A DNA stretch of 5,802 nt from Candidatus Woesearchaeota archaeon (GCA_019322375.1 JAHWIP010000009.1:1-5802); one strand, 5' to 3'; numbered from the stretch's first letter, positions 1 to 4,736 are shown. Notes: generated by a model from the letters alone, not told the origin. Numbers and translations: made by a program.

Positions 1-1
1 T

Positions 2-628
2 TGTGCTGATGGTAAGGTTTGTAATGGTGGTGTTTGTGTTGTTCCTGGTAGTTGTGTTCCTGATTGGAGTTGTAGTGATTGGACTGATTGCAGGGTTGAT
101 GGTACTAGGGTTCGTTTTTGTTTTGATAAGAAGGGTTGTGGTAGTGTTGTTGGCAAGCCTGCTGTTTCTGAGTCTTGTGTTTATGGTGAGGATGCTGGTG
201 TAGACACTGATGTTGGTGGAGGTGTTGATACTGATGTTGGTGATGGTGCTGGTAATGTTTCTGAGGAAGGTTTTGATGAAGGTGAGGGAGGTGTTGGAGG
301 AGGTTTTCCTTTGGGTTCTATTGTATTAATTATGATTATTGTTGGTTTGGGTTTTTTTGCTTTTATCTTTAAGGGGCAGATTGCTTCTTTGTTCCAGGGA
401 TCTTCTAAGAGGCCTGGTTTGGGTCCAGGGGCTGGTCCTGGCATGGGTCTTGGTGCAGGTCCTAGCGGCCCTGGCAGTGGAGGATTGTCTCCCAGGGAAT
501 TATCTGCTTATAATTATATTAAGATGAACTTGGATAGAGGTTATTCTCCTATGCAGATTCGTCAGACTCTTATGAATGCTGGCTGGTCCCATGAAGAGTT
601 GGATAAGTTGTTCAGAAGATTCCCTTAA
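2..628 (+). CDS. C-terminal part of a Cys-rich, membrane-anchored surface protein (5' end outside window)
   Basis: The frame is open from the window edge to tandem stops (TAA TAA), giving 208 visible residues. Visible residues 1-59 carry nine cysteines (1, 7, 12, 18, 24, 30, 40, 46, 59). Residues 18-46 have the spacing C-x3-W-x-C-x2-W-x2-C-x5-R-x-R-x-C-x5-C, which resembles a thrombospondin type-1 repeat and suggests a disulfide-bonded extracellular module. An acidic Asp/Gly/Val linker (about 63-100) holds the tandem VDTDVG element. A membrane helix spans about 104-123, followed by basic and Gly/Pro-rich residues (137-161). The tail (162-208) is a small helical, UBA-like module with GYSPMQIRQTLMNAGWS at its core. 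The polarity is therefore outside, membrane, cytoplasm. The full protein is probably much longer, and ligand and function are unknown. The coding strand is strikingly G+T-rich because GGT, GAT and GTT codons dominate. Reading frame and topology are clear; the domain names are by resemblance. Confidence 0.85.
   Translation, partial: CADGKVCNGGVCVVPGSCVPDWSCSDWTDCRVDGTRVRFCFDKKGCGSVVGKPAVSESCVYGEDAGVDTDVGGGVDTDVGDGAGNVSEEGFDEGEGGVGGGFPLGSIVLIMIIVGLGFFAFIFKGQIASLFQGSSKRPGLGPGAGPGMGLGAGPSGPGSGGLSPRELSAYNYIKMNLDRGYSPMQIRQTLMNAGWSHEELDKLFRRFP
200..241 (+). repeat. Tandem VDTDVG-encoding repeat in the surface-protein linker
   Basis: Codons 67-72 and 75-80 of the visible surface protein both encode VDTDVG, separated by two glycine codons. 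The nucleotide copies differ only at synonymous positions (GTAGAC versus GTTGAT at the start). It is a low-complexity acidic linker just outside the membrane helix, possibly a Ca2+-binding or flexible stalk; that role is inference. Confidence 0.6.
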
Positions 629-681
629 TAATGTTCTATAATAAATTTTTACGCAATCCTTTCGTTGTCTTCATCAAAAAC

Positions 682-689
682 TATTTAAA
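682..689 (+). promoter_or_regulatory. TATA box of the orc1/cdc6 gene, leaderless type
   Basis: TATTTAAA is centred 27.5 nt before the ATG at 713. No Shine-Dalgarno lies between them (the stretch is C/T-rich), so transcription should start at or within a few bases of the start codon. This is the usual geometry of archaeal leaderless mRNAs. Confidence 0.65.
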
Positions 690-712
690 CATCTCTTTTA
701 TCTCTTAATTTC

Positions 713-1768
713 ATGGGATTGTTTGATAATATGCTTAAGGAAGATGAGAGTCTTATTAAGAACGAGGATGCCTTAGACTTTGAGTTCTTGCCTAAAATGC
801 TTCCTTTCAGGGAGAAAGAGCAAAGATTTATTGCTGATTGTGTTAAGCCTTTGTTCCAGAAACGTAACGGGCGCAATGTTGTGATGTTTGGTCCTCCTGG
901 TATTGGTAAAACAGCTGCTACAAGACATGTTATTAAAGAGCTTGAGGAACAGACAGACGAGATTTATCCAATATATGTTAACTGCTGGCAGCACAACACT
1001 ACTTATAAGATAATGGTTGAGGTATGCGAGCATCTGGGTTACAGGCTTGTTCAGAACAAGAAGACTGTTGATTTATGCAAGGTGGTTGCCAGTATGATTA
1101 ATAAGAAGACTGCTGCTTTTATTTTTGATGAGATAGACAAAGCAGAGGAGTATGACTTTCTTTACTTTATTCTTGAAGAAATATATAAGAAGAGCATATG
1201 CTTAATCACTAATTTCAGGGAGTGGATTAGCACCTTGGACAGCAGGATTAAATCCAGGCTTATGCCTGAGATGCTTGAGTTTAAGCAGTACAATGAGCAT
1301 GAGACCAAAGAGATTCTTAAGCTAAGGGCTAGCTATGCTTTTCCAGAAGGAGTGTGGGAGGATTCTGCTTTTACCAGGATTGCAAAAAAGACTTTTGAGC
1401 TGAGAGATATTAGGACTGGCTTGTTTCTTATGAGAGAAGCAGCCTTGATTGCTGAGGAGGAAAGCAAAAAAAAGATTTCTCTGCCAGACATTGAAAAAGC
1501 CATTGCAAAGCTTGATGACTTCACCATTAAGAGCAGTGCAGAGCTTGAAGAGGATGCTAGGTTTATCCTTAGCATTGTAAAGAAACACTCTGGTAAAAAA
1601 ATCGGTGATTTATACAAGATTTACCAGGATAAAGGAGGCAAGCATACTTACAAGACTTTCCAGAGAAAGATTACAGAGCTGGATAAGAACCAGTTTATTT
1701 CTACTAAGAAGCAGAGAGGCGCTGGCGGAAGCACTACGATAGTGGAGAAGAAACTGACTGATTTTTAA
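713..1768 (+). CDS. cdc6: Orc1/Cdc6-type replication initiator, AAA+ ATPase
   Basis: This is the archaeal origin-recognition and helicase-loading protein, which binds origin DNA and uses ATP to help recruit MCM. The 351 residues are close to the usual length of about 350-420. The N-terminus has the family's PFREKEQ segment (31-37). The AAA+ core shows Walker A GPPGIGKT (60-67), Walker B FIFDEID (136-142), a sensor-1 Asn (N167) in LITNFREW, an arginine-finger region DSRIKSRL (176-183), and a sensor-2/lid segment RDIRTGL (231-237). A winged-helix domain (about 282-351) provides DNA contacts. The ATG is supported by a TATA box 27.5 nt upstream and the absence of an SD, so the mRNA is probably leaderless. 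Archaeal origins often lie beside such genes. No classical long ORB array is seen directly next to it, but GCACTGGACA repeats lie about 1.2 kb downstream. A viral or plasmid Cdc6 homologue is possible but less likely given the flanking genes. Confidence 0.93.
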   Translation: MGLFDNMLKEDESLIKNEDALDFEFLPKMLPFREKEQRFIADCVKPLFQKRNGRNVVMFGPPGIGKTAATRHVIKELEEQTDEIYPIYVNCWQHNTTYKIMVEVCEHLGYRLVQNKKTVDLCKVVASMINKKTAAFIFDEIDKAEEYDFLYFILEEIYKKSICLITNFREWISTLDSRIKSRLMPEMLEFKQYNEHETKEILKLRASYAFPEGVWEDSAFTRIAKKTFELRDIRTGLFLMREAALIAEEESKKKISLPDIEKAIAKLDDFTIKSSAELEEDARFILSIVKKHSGKKIGDLYKIYQDKGGKHTYKTFQRKITELDKNQFISTKKQRGAGGSTTIVEKKLTDF

Positions 1769-1806
1769 TTTCTTTATGATTTTATAGTAGTTATACAATA
1801 ATAATA

Positions 1807-1814
1807 TTTATAAA
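1807..1814 (+). promoter_or_regulatory. TATA box of the methyltransferase gene, leaderless type
   Basis: TTTATAAA is centred 27.5 nt before the ATG at 1838, the same distance as for cdc6. No Shine-Dalgarno lies between. The match in spacing supports both the start codon and a leaderless transcript, and it indicates that this gene is transcribed independently of cdc6. Confidence 0.65.
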
Positions 1815-1837
1815 GAATAGTAAATTCATCCACTCAT

Positions 1838-2890
1838 ATGAAAAAGCTAAAAGACGAGGCATATCTTGGAAGCAAGGAAAAAGGCTATCCGTTTCAGGGG
1901 GATGTAAGAGAAGGAATTGCTTTTGATAACTATGAGGCAAATTTCTCTGTGCTTGAATATGATAGAAACAGAAATGAATCTGTGATTCTGCCTATTTTCA
2001 GAATACAAGCCAAGCTGTTAGCTGAATTTATTTCAGCAGAAAAATATGATCGAATACTAGATTTAGGCTCAAGAACAGGCATAACAACTCTTGAGATATT
2101 TTTACAGAACCGCGGTGTTAATGTGCTTGGGATTGAGAAGTCACCAAGTATGCATATTACTGCTCTCTACAAATTTCATCAGCTGGATAAAGATAAAAAA
2201 GAGTTTTTTCAGATTATTAAAAAAACTGGTTGTGCAGATTTGCTTAGCAAGAAATTGAGTGATTATTGGGAGAATTTTAGAGAAGAAAGCCAATTTTATA
2301 AAGACAAAGTTCGGTTTATTGTAGGGGAGTTCGACAAGCTAAAGGAGCCTAAAGATGATAGCATAGACTGGGCGGTTGCAAACAATTATATGCACTGGAC
2401 TGAGCTCTCAGAAACATTTAAGCATCTTTACAAATCTCTGAAAAGAGGCAGAGAGCTTTTCTGGAACACTGCTTCTCATTTCTTTACTGACTCCAAATTC
2501 CCTGCTGAGAGGTATGGTTTCAGATACAATGATTTTTTGAAATATGTGCTAGATGAAGTTGAGAAAAATGGTTTAGAAGTAGAAGATTACAAGGAGTTAT
2601 CCAAGCCTACACATGATATTGATTCTATTAAGGCTGTCTCAAAAGAGCAGGGCTTTAGCACAGAAAAAGTAAGCACTTATCTTATTCCAGTAGACTTCCA
2701 GATCTTTATTTCAAATCATCTTCCTGTGTTTGTAAAAACATTGGTTGCTTCTGAAGTAAATGAGAAAGAGCTTGAAAGGATTATCAAAGAAGCCATAGCA
2801 AAGACTGTTAATAACCCTAATGCTTTTAAGGATAATGAGCATAAGTATGATATTATCCCAATCTTCAGGTCAGTGAAAACAAAGACATAG
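1838..2890 (+). CDS. Class I SAM-dependent methyltransferase, substrate unknown
   Basis: The 350-residue protein has a Rossmann-fold methyltransferase core. Motif I is ILDLGSRTG (73-81, matching D/E-x-G-x-x-x-G). The acidic end of strand 2 is E100 in VLGIEKS. A motif III-like stretch VRFIVGEFDKL (158-168) is followed by DSIDWAVANNYMHWT (174-188), in the place of the motif IV strand and loop, and then LKRGRELFWNTASHFF (201-216), typical of the post-IV region of small-molecule methyltransferases (Methyltransf_11/25-like). The N-terminal 60 residues and C-terminal 130 residues are extra. The C-terminal half, with many Lys/Glu helices, may be a substrate-recognition lid. No catalytic NPPY or PC motif of DNA/RNA amino- or cytosine methyltransferases is present, so a nucleic-acid base is not favoured. 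It has its own TATA box and stands alone, so the context does not identify a substrate. The fold is confident; the substrate is open. Confidence 0.85.
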   Translation: MKKLKDEAYLGSKEKGYPFQGDVREGIAFDNYEANFSVLEYDRNRNESVILPIFRIQAKLLAEFISAEKYDRILDLGSRTGITTLEIFLQNRGVNVLGIEKSPSMHITALYKFHQLDKDKKEFFQIIKKTGCADLLSKKLSDYWENFREESQFYKDKVRFIVGEFDKLKEPKDDSIDWAVANNYMHWTELSETFKHLYKSLKRGRELFWNTASHFFTDSKFPAERYGFRYNDFLKYVLDEVEKNGLEVEDYKELSKPTHDIDSIKAVSKEQGFSTEKVSTYLIPVDFQIFISNHLPVFVKTLVASEVNEKELERIIKEAIAKTVNNPNAFKDNEHKYDIIPIFRSVKTKT

Positions 2891-2929
2891 ATTTTATTCT
2901 ATATCATTAAAACACCTTATTTTGGTTGT

Positions 2930-2937
2930 TATTTAAA
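2930..2937 (+). promoter_or_regulatory. Possible upstream TATA box
   Basis: TATTTAAA is identical to the cdc6 box, but no gene begins about 28 nt downstream and the predicted start falls in a T-rich stretch without purines. One GCACTGGACA copy (2946-2955) lies between this box and its predicted start, where a repressor could act. It could be a chance match in AT-rich DNA or a promoter for a longer version of the leader at 3030. Confidence 0.25.
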
Positions 2938-2945
2938 TTTTTTAT

Positions 2946-2985
2946 GCACTGGACACTCTTTTTCTTATTTACACAGCACTGGACA
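2946..2985 (+). repeat. Two GCACTGGACA direct repeats spaced 30 bp
   Basis: The 10-mer GCACTGGACA occurs at 2946-2955 and at 2976-2985, starting exactly 30 bp apart (about three helical turns, so on the same DNA face). The second copy ends 13 bp before the TATA box at 2999. Two explanations fit: operator half-sites for a regulator of the downstream promoter, or mini-ORB-like Orc1/Cdc6 sites (8 of 10 positions match CCACTGGAAA as recalled for euryarchaeal mini-ORBs). A looser copy, GCATTGGACT, lies at 4163-4172 just before the tsaC start codon. Confidence 0.5.
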
Positions 2986-2998
2986 TGTGTGCGTAGGA

Positions 2999-3006
2999 TA
3001 TATAAA
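2999..3006 (+). promoter_or_regulatory. Strong TATA box driving a structured leader
   Basis: TATATAAA is the best TATA match in the 2891-3446 region. Using the 27.5-nt spacing seen at cdc6 and the methyltransferase, transcription should begin near A3030. That base immediately precedes the left arm of a 10-bp stem, and the first start codon with an SD follows at 3099. A leadered transcript of about 70 untranslated nucleotides is therefore predicted. Confidence 0.55.
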
Positions 3007-3030
3007 GAAGATTATGCTATATTCTAGTTA

Positions 3031-3094
3031 GAGCAACGCCTTCCTTTACCCTCAACACCTCTGATGGTGTTGCTCATAAAACTATTGGGGTGAT
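3031..3094 (+). promoter_or_regulatory. Candidate structured 5' leader: H-type pseudoknot over a Shine-Dalgarno site
   Basis: Stem 1 pairs GAGCAACGCC (3031-3040) with GGTGTTGCTC (3066-3075): 10 bp with one G-U. Loop bases CACCTC (3056-3061) can pair with GGGGTG (3087-3092), the Shine-Dalgarno core of the ORF at 3099, giving 6 bp with one G-U. ACCCT at 3048-3052 is an alternative partner. The connecting loops are 15 nt, 4 nt and an A-rich 11 nt (3076-3086), a feasible H-type geometry with an A-rich third loop. A competing hairpin, AACACC (3054-3059) with GGTGTT (3066-3071) around a 6-nt loop, would open stem 1 and occupy the anti-SD bases. This is a two-state, riboswitch-like arrangement. The pairings are seen directly; a regulatory role and any ligand are inference. 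It was not matched to a named RNA class. Confidence 0.45.
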
Positions 3095-3098
3095 ACAA

Positions 3099-3206
3099 AT
3101 GCTGGCACTTCATGAAAACCCAAAATATGTACAGAGCTTGTTTTTTGTGCAGATAAAGAACTATACCAAGAAAAAAAGAAGGCTAAACACAAAAGATTTT
3201 TACTAA
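3099..3206 (+). CDS. 35-residue basic micro-ORF with strong Shine-Dalgarno
   Basis: The ATG follows GGGGTGAT (3087-3094) by 4 nt, a close match to the complement of the archaeal 16S 3' end, while cdc6, the methyltransferase and tsaC in this window have no SD. The product begins MLALHENPKYVQSLFF and has a basic segment KNYTKKKRR before the end. No family is recognised. It could be a leader peptide, a small basic (RNA-binding or toxin-like) protein, or the surviving 5' end of a frameshifted gene. In another frame an open stretch runs from 3116 to 3361 and overlaps the next micro-ORF. Translation is suggested by the SD only. Confidence 0.4.
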   Translation: MLALHENPKYVQSLFFVQIKNYTKKKRRLNTKDFY

Positions 3207-3216
3207 AAAATAACTT

Positions 3217-3225
3217 GGAGGTGAT
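3217..3225 (+). promoter_or_regulatory. Near-perfect Shine-Dalgarno GGAGGTGAT
   Basis: Nine bases match the complement of the conserved archaeal 16S rRNA 3' end (AUCACCUCC). The site sits 10 nt after the stop of the 3099 ORF. With the same 4-nt gap used at 3099, it points to TTG 3230. ATG 3226 directly abuts it and is a less convincing start. It is unusual among otherwise leaderless genes. Confidence 0.6.
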
Positions 3226-3229
3226 ATGT

Positions 3230-3361
3230 TTGGCATCAGAAGCAAAAAAACATGGAGAAACAGATTACAATCAGGAACTGGTGCAGGTCATGAAGGAACA
3301 TGACTTAATAGGGCCGGAGGAAGAAGAGCAAATTGTTTCATACTTGTTCATAACCCAATGA
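3230..3361 (+). CDS. 43-residue acidic micro-ORF, TTG start
   Basis: TTG at 3230 lies 4 nt after GGAGGTGAT, the same spacing as the SD-to-ATG gap at 3099. The predicted product, MASEAKKHGETDYNQE and on through a GPEEEEQ stretch to VSYLFITQ, is acidic and helix-prone with protein-like composition. The frame is open upstream to 3116, so a longer or frameshifted version is possible; GTG 3221 is another in-frame start. The stop TGA (3359-3361) overlaps the ATG of the next ORF as ATGA, a typical sign of translational coupling. No family is recognised. The basic 3099 product followed by an acidic partner recalls small toxin-antitoxin pairs, but nothing beyond charge and order supports that. Confidence 0.4.
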   Translation: MASEAKKHGETDYNQELVQVMKEHDLIGPEEEEQIVSYLFITQ

Positions 3362-3444
3362 ATCATTTCATCAAAGATAAAATGAAACTAAGAGATTTAT
3401 TTAAGAAAAAAGAGTATATGAGTTGGGATAATATGATGGTATAA
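3358..3444 (+). CDS. 28-residue micro-ORF overlapping its upstream neighbour
   Basis: ATG 3358 overlaps the stop of the 3230 ORF (ATGA). The ORF encodes MNHFIKDKMKLRDLFKKKEY and ends with TAA two bases before the deoxyribosyltransferase ATG at 3447. The basic, amphipathic composition is plausible for a small peptide but identifies nothing. If translated, it would pass ribosomes directly to the 3447 gene, which lacks a clear SD of its own. It may instead be a remnant of a larger decayed gene. Confidence 0.3.
   Translation: MNHFIKDKMKLRDLFKKKEYMSWDNMMV
3414..3421 (+). promoter_or_regulatory. Weak internal TATA-like box before the deoxyribosyltransferase gene
   Basis: GTATATGA is centred 29.5 nt before ATG 3447, the same distance as the box before tsaC, so a separate leaderless transcript is possible. 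The match is mediocre. A second AT-rich candidate (ATTTATTTAA, 3395-3404) would give a leader of about 20 nt. Confidence 0.25.
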
Positions 3445-3446
3445 AT

Positions 3447-4037
3447 ATGAAAATAAAAAAAGTTTATATTGCATCTCCTTTATTCAATCCAAAAGAACTA
3501 GAGTTAAATCAAGAAATTGATGATATTTTAAGAAGAGCAGGGTACGAAACTTTCCTTCCTCAACGGGACGGCTTTCTCTACGTCGAATTACTTAAACAAA
3601 TTAAGAAGGTTGGTTGTTCAGATGAGGAAGCAGAAAGAATTGCTTTAAACTTAATTACTCACCTTGATGTTTATGAGGTTTGTGAAGACTGCGATGCAAC
3701 AGTCTTGAATTTGAATGGAAGGGTTCCAGATGAGGGAGGTGTAACTGAAGGAGGGCTGTCTTTTAGAAGTGAAAAGCCATTAGTGATATATAAACAAGAT
3801 AGTCGTTCCTTAATTATGGGAAAAGATAATCCTCTTATTACTGGATTAACAGGTTTTAATATTGTTAATAAAGTTGATGATATTCCTCTCAAATTAAAAG
3901 AACTAGAGAGTTTGATTGAGTCTGCATATTCAAGAATGATAAAGACTGCTAGATTACTATTTAAAGATTATGATCCTCAAAATAAGAATTTAGAAGCTCT
4001 TGCTAGAATGGGGGGCGAATATTTTTTGAAGGGATGA
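3447..4037 (+). CDS. Nucleoside 2-deoxyribosyltransferase-like protein (DNPH1/RCL-related fold)
   Basis: The family cleaves or exchanges the N-glycosidic bond of 2'-deoxynucleosides or their 5'-monophosphates through a covalent deoxyribosyl-Glu intermediate. The 196-residue protein starts with the nucleotide-fold signature VYIASPLFNP (6-15), then GYETFLPQRDG (32-42). The central motif CDATVLNLNGR (82-92) leads into PDEGGVTEGG (94-103), where E101 sits in the position of the nucleophilic Glu. The family-typical PLVIYKQDSR (111-120) and TGLTGFNIV (132-140) follow. The C-terminal 45 residues form an extra helical tail beyond the usual length of about 150. The insertion rich in Glu/Cys (about 44-80) is longer than in short family members. 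Such domains serve nucleotide salvage and sanitation and also appear in phage and conflict systems; this context does not decide between them. The gene ends the micro-ORF cascade, 2 nt after the preceding stop. Family is confident; substrate is unknown. Confidence 0.85.
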   Translation: MKIKKVYIASPLFNPKELELNQEIDDILRRAGYETFLPQRDGFLYVELLKQIKKVGCSDEEAERIALNLITHLDVYEVCEDCDATVLNLNGRVPDEGGVTEGGLSFRSEKPLVIYKQDSRSLIMGKDNPLITGLTGFNIVNKVDDIPLKLKELESLIESAYSRMIKTARLLFKDYDPQNKNLEALARMGGEYFLKG

Positions 4038-4122
4038 TACGTAAAATATTAATAAAATTTGTTTTATAGAGGATTATTACTGGCAGCAAAGCGTTCGCAG
4101 GCAGAGTATTAGAAATTTGTAA

Positions 4123-4150
4123 ACTAATTACTTAACATTTTTAAATTAGT
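4123..4150 (+). repeat. Inverted repeat flanking the tsaC TATA box
   Basis: ACTAATT (4123-4129) and AATTAGT (4144-4150) are perfect 7-bp inverted copies separated by 14 bp, and the right arm overlaps the TATA box. A dimeric regulator could bind here and block TBP. In DNA this AT-rich a chance occurrence is quite possible. Confidence 0.3.
4140..4147 (+). promoter_or_regulatory. TATA box of the tsaC-phosphoesterase unit
   Basis: TTTAAATT is centred 29.5 nt before ATG 4173, with no SD between, so the transcript should have a leader of only a few bases or none. It drives tsaC and, through TAAATG abutment, the phosphoesterase gene. Confidence 0.55.
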
Positions 4151-4172
4151 GCCTGTTTCTTAGCATTGGACT

Positions 4173-4736
4173 ATGAGAATAATCAACAAAGATGAGTTAA
4201 AACACGAAGCAAAACTGGTTAATGAGCTAAAAAAAAGCATCTTTGTCTATCCAACAGACACCATCTATGGCCTTGGATGTGATGCAACTAATCATGAACT
4301 TGTAGCCAGGATAAGAGAACTAAAGCAGAGTTTTGGACAGCCTTTTTCCATAATCATACCAAATAAGAACATGATATACGAGTTCTGTGAGACCAATGAA
4401 AAAACAAAGAAATATGTTGACAAACTGCCTGGGCCATACACCCTGATACTAAAAGTTAAAAAAAGTTTTGTAGCAGGCAATGTTAATCCTACAGGAGCAA
4501 CAATAGGAATAAGGATTCCTGACCACTGGTTTTATAAATATATCAAAAAAATGAAAATCCCTGTGATAACAACAAGTGCTAATTCTACTGGCGGAGACTT
4601 TATGACCCACATTGATAACTTAAACCCAGAGATAAAGAAAAAAGTTGATTACATAGTCTATGATGGAGAGCTTAAAGGCAGGCCTTCAACCATTATTAAC
4701 CTTGCAAAAAAAGATGTAGAGGTAAAGAAACGATAA
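4173..4736 (+). CDS. tsaC: Threonylcarbamoyl-AMP synthase (TsaC/Sua5/YrdC family)
   Basis: The family makes threonylcarbamoyl-AMP from threonine, bicarbonate and ATP. KEOPS (Kae1) then transfers the threonylcarbamoyl group to A37 of ANN-decoding tRNAs (t6A). The 187 residues cover only the YrdC domain, as in TsaC, without the C-terminal Sua5 domain. Visible motifs are VYPTDTIYGLGCDA (25-38), PFSIIIPN (57-64), PGPYTLIL (86-93), TTSAN (133-137, containing the S-x-N motif) and RPSTIIN (170-176). The K-x-R motif, expected after ELK as in ELKQR of E. coli TsaC, reads K51-Q52-S53. The arginine is replaced by serine, one base change from AGA/AGG, which may weaken triphosphate binding or be compensated nearby. 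The gene has its own TATA box and abuts the phosphoesterase start. Family assignment is secure; full activity is inferred. Confidence 0.92.
   Translation: MRIINKDELKHEAKLVNELKKSIFVYPTDTIYGLGCDATNHELVARIRELKQSFGQPFSIIIPNKNMIYEFCETNEKTKKYVDKLPGPYTLILKVKKSFVAGNVNPTGATIGIRIPDHWFYKYIKKMKIPVITTSANSTGGDFMTHIDNLNPEIKKKVDYIVYDGELKGRPSTIINLAKKDVEVKKR

Noticed and set aside
181..444. Proline/serine-rich open frame on the minus strand
   Set aside because: It is the antisense image of GGT/GGA/GTT-rich codons of the surface protein, and the plus frame has a clear Cys module, membrane helix and tail.
2946..2985. CRISPR-like or IS-end interpretation of the GCACTGGACA pair
   Set aside because: Only two 10-bp copies with 20-bp spacing, no Cas or transposase gene, and no terminal inverted repeats or target duplication seen.
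3060..3067. CTGATGG in the leader, considered as C/D box motifs of an archaeal sRNA
   Set aside because: Only overlapping partial boxes are present; no second C/D pair at the expected spacing. The bases are better explained by the hairpin.
3031..3094. Assignment to the preQ1-I or SAM-II riboswitch class
   Set aside because: The general pseudoknot shape and A-rich tail are similar, but stem length (10 bp) and loop sequences differ from the consensus patterns, so no named class is claimed.
3226..3303. ATG 3226 ORF (25 residues) directly after GGAGGTGAT
   Set aside because: There is no gap between the SD match and the ATG, and the peptide composition is less protein-like than that from TTG 3230 in the other frame. 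It was kept only as an alternative.
4034..4069. ATG overlapping the deoxyribosyltransferase stop (ATGA), 11 codons
   Set aside because: Too short and without other support. The following frame after TAG (to about 4135) looks weakly protein-like but has no start and no recognisable motif.
4081..4112. GC-richer patch with GCGTTCGCAGG, considered as a tRNA or sRNA
   Set aside because: No acceptor or anticodon stems and no proper T-loop consensus could be paired around it.
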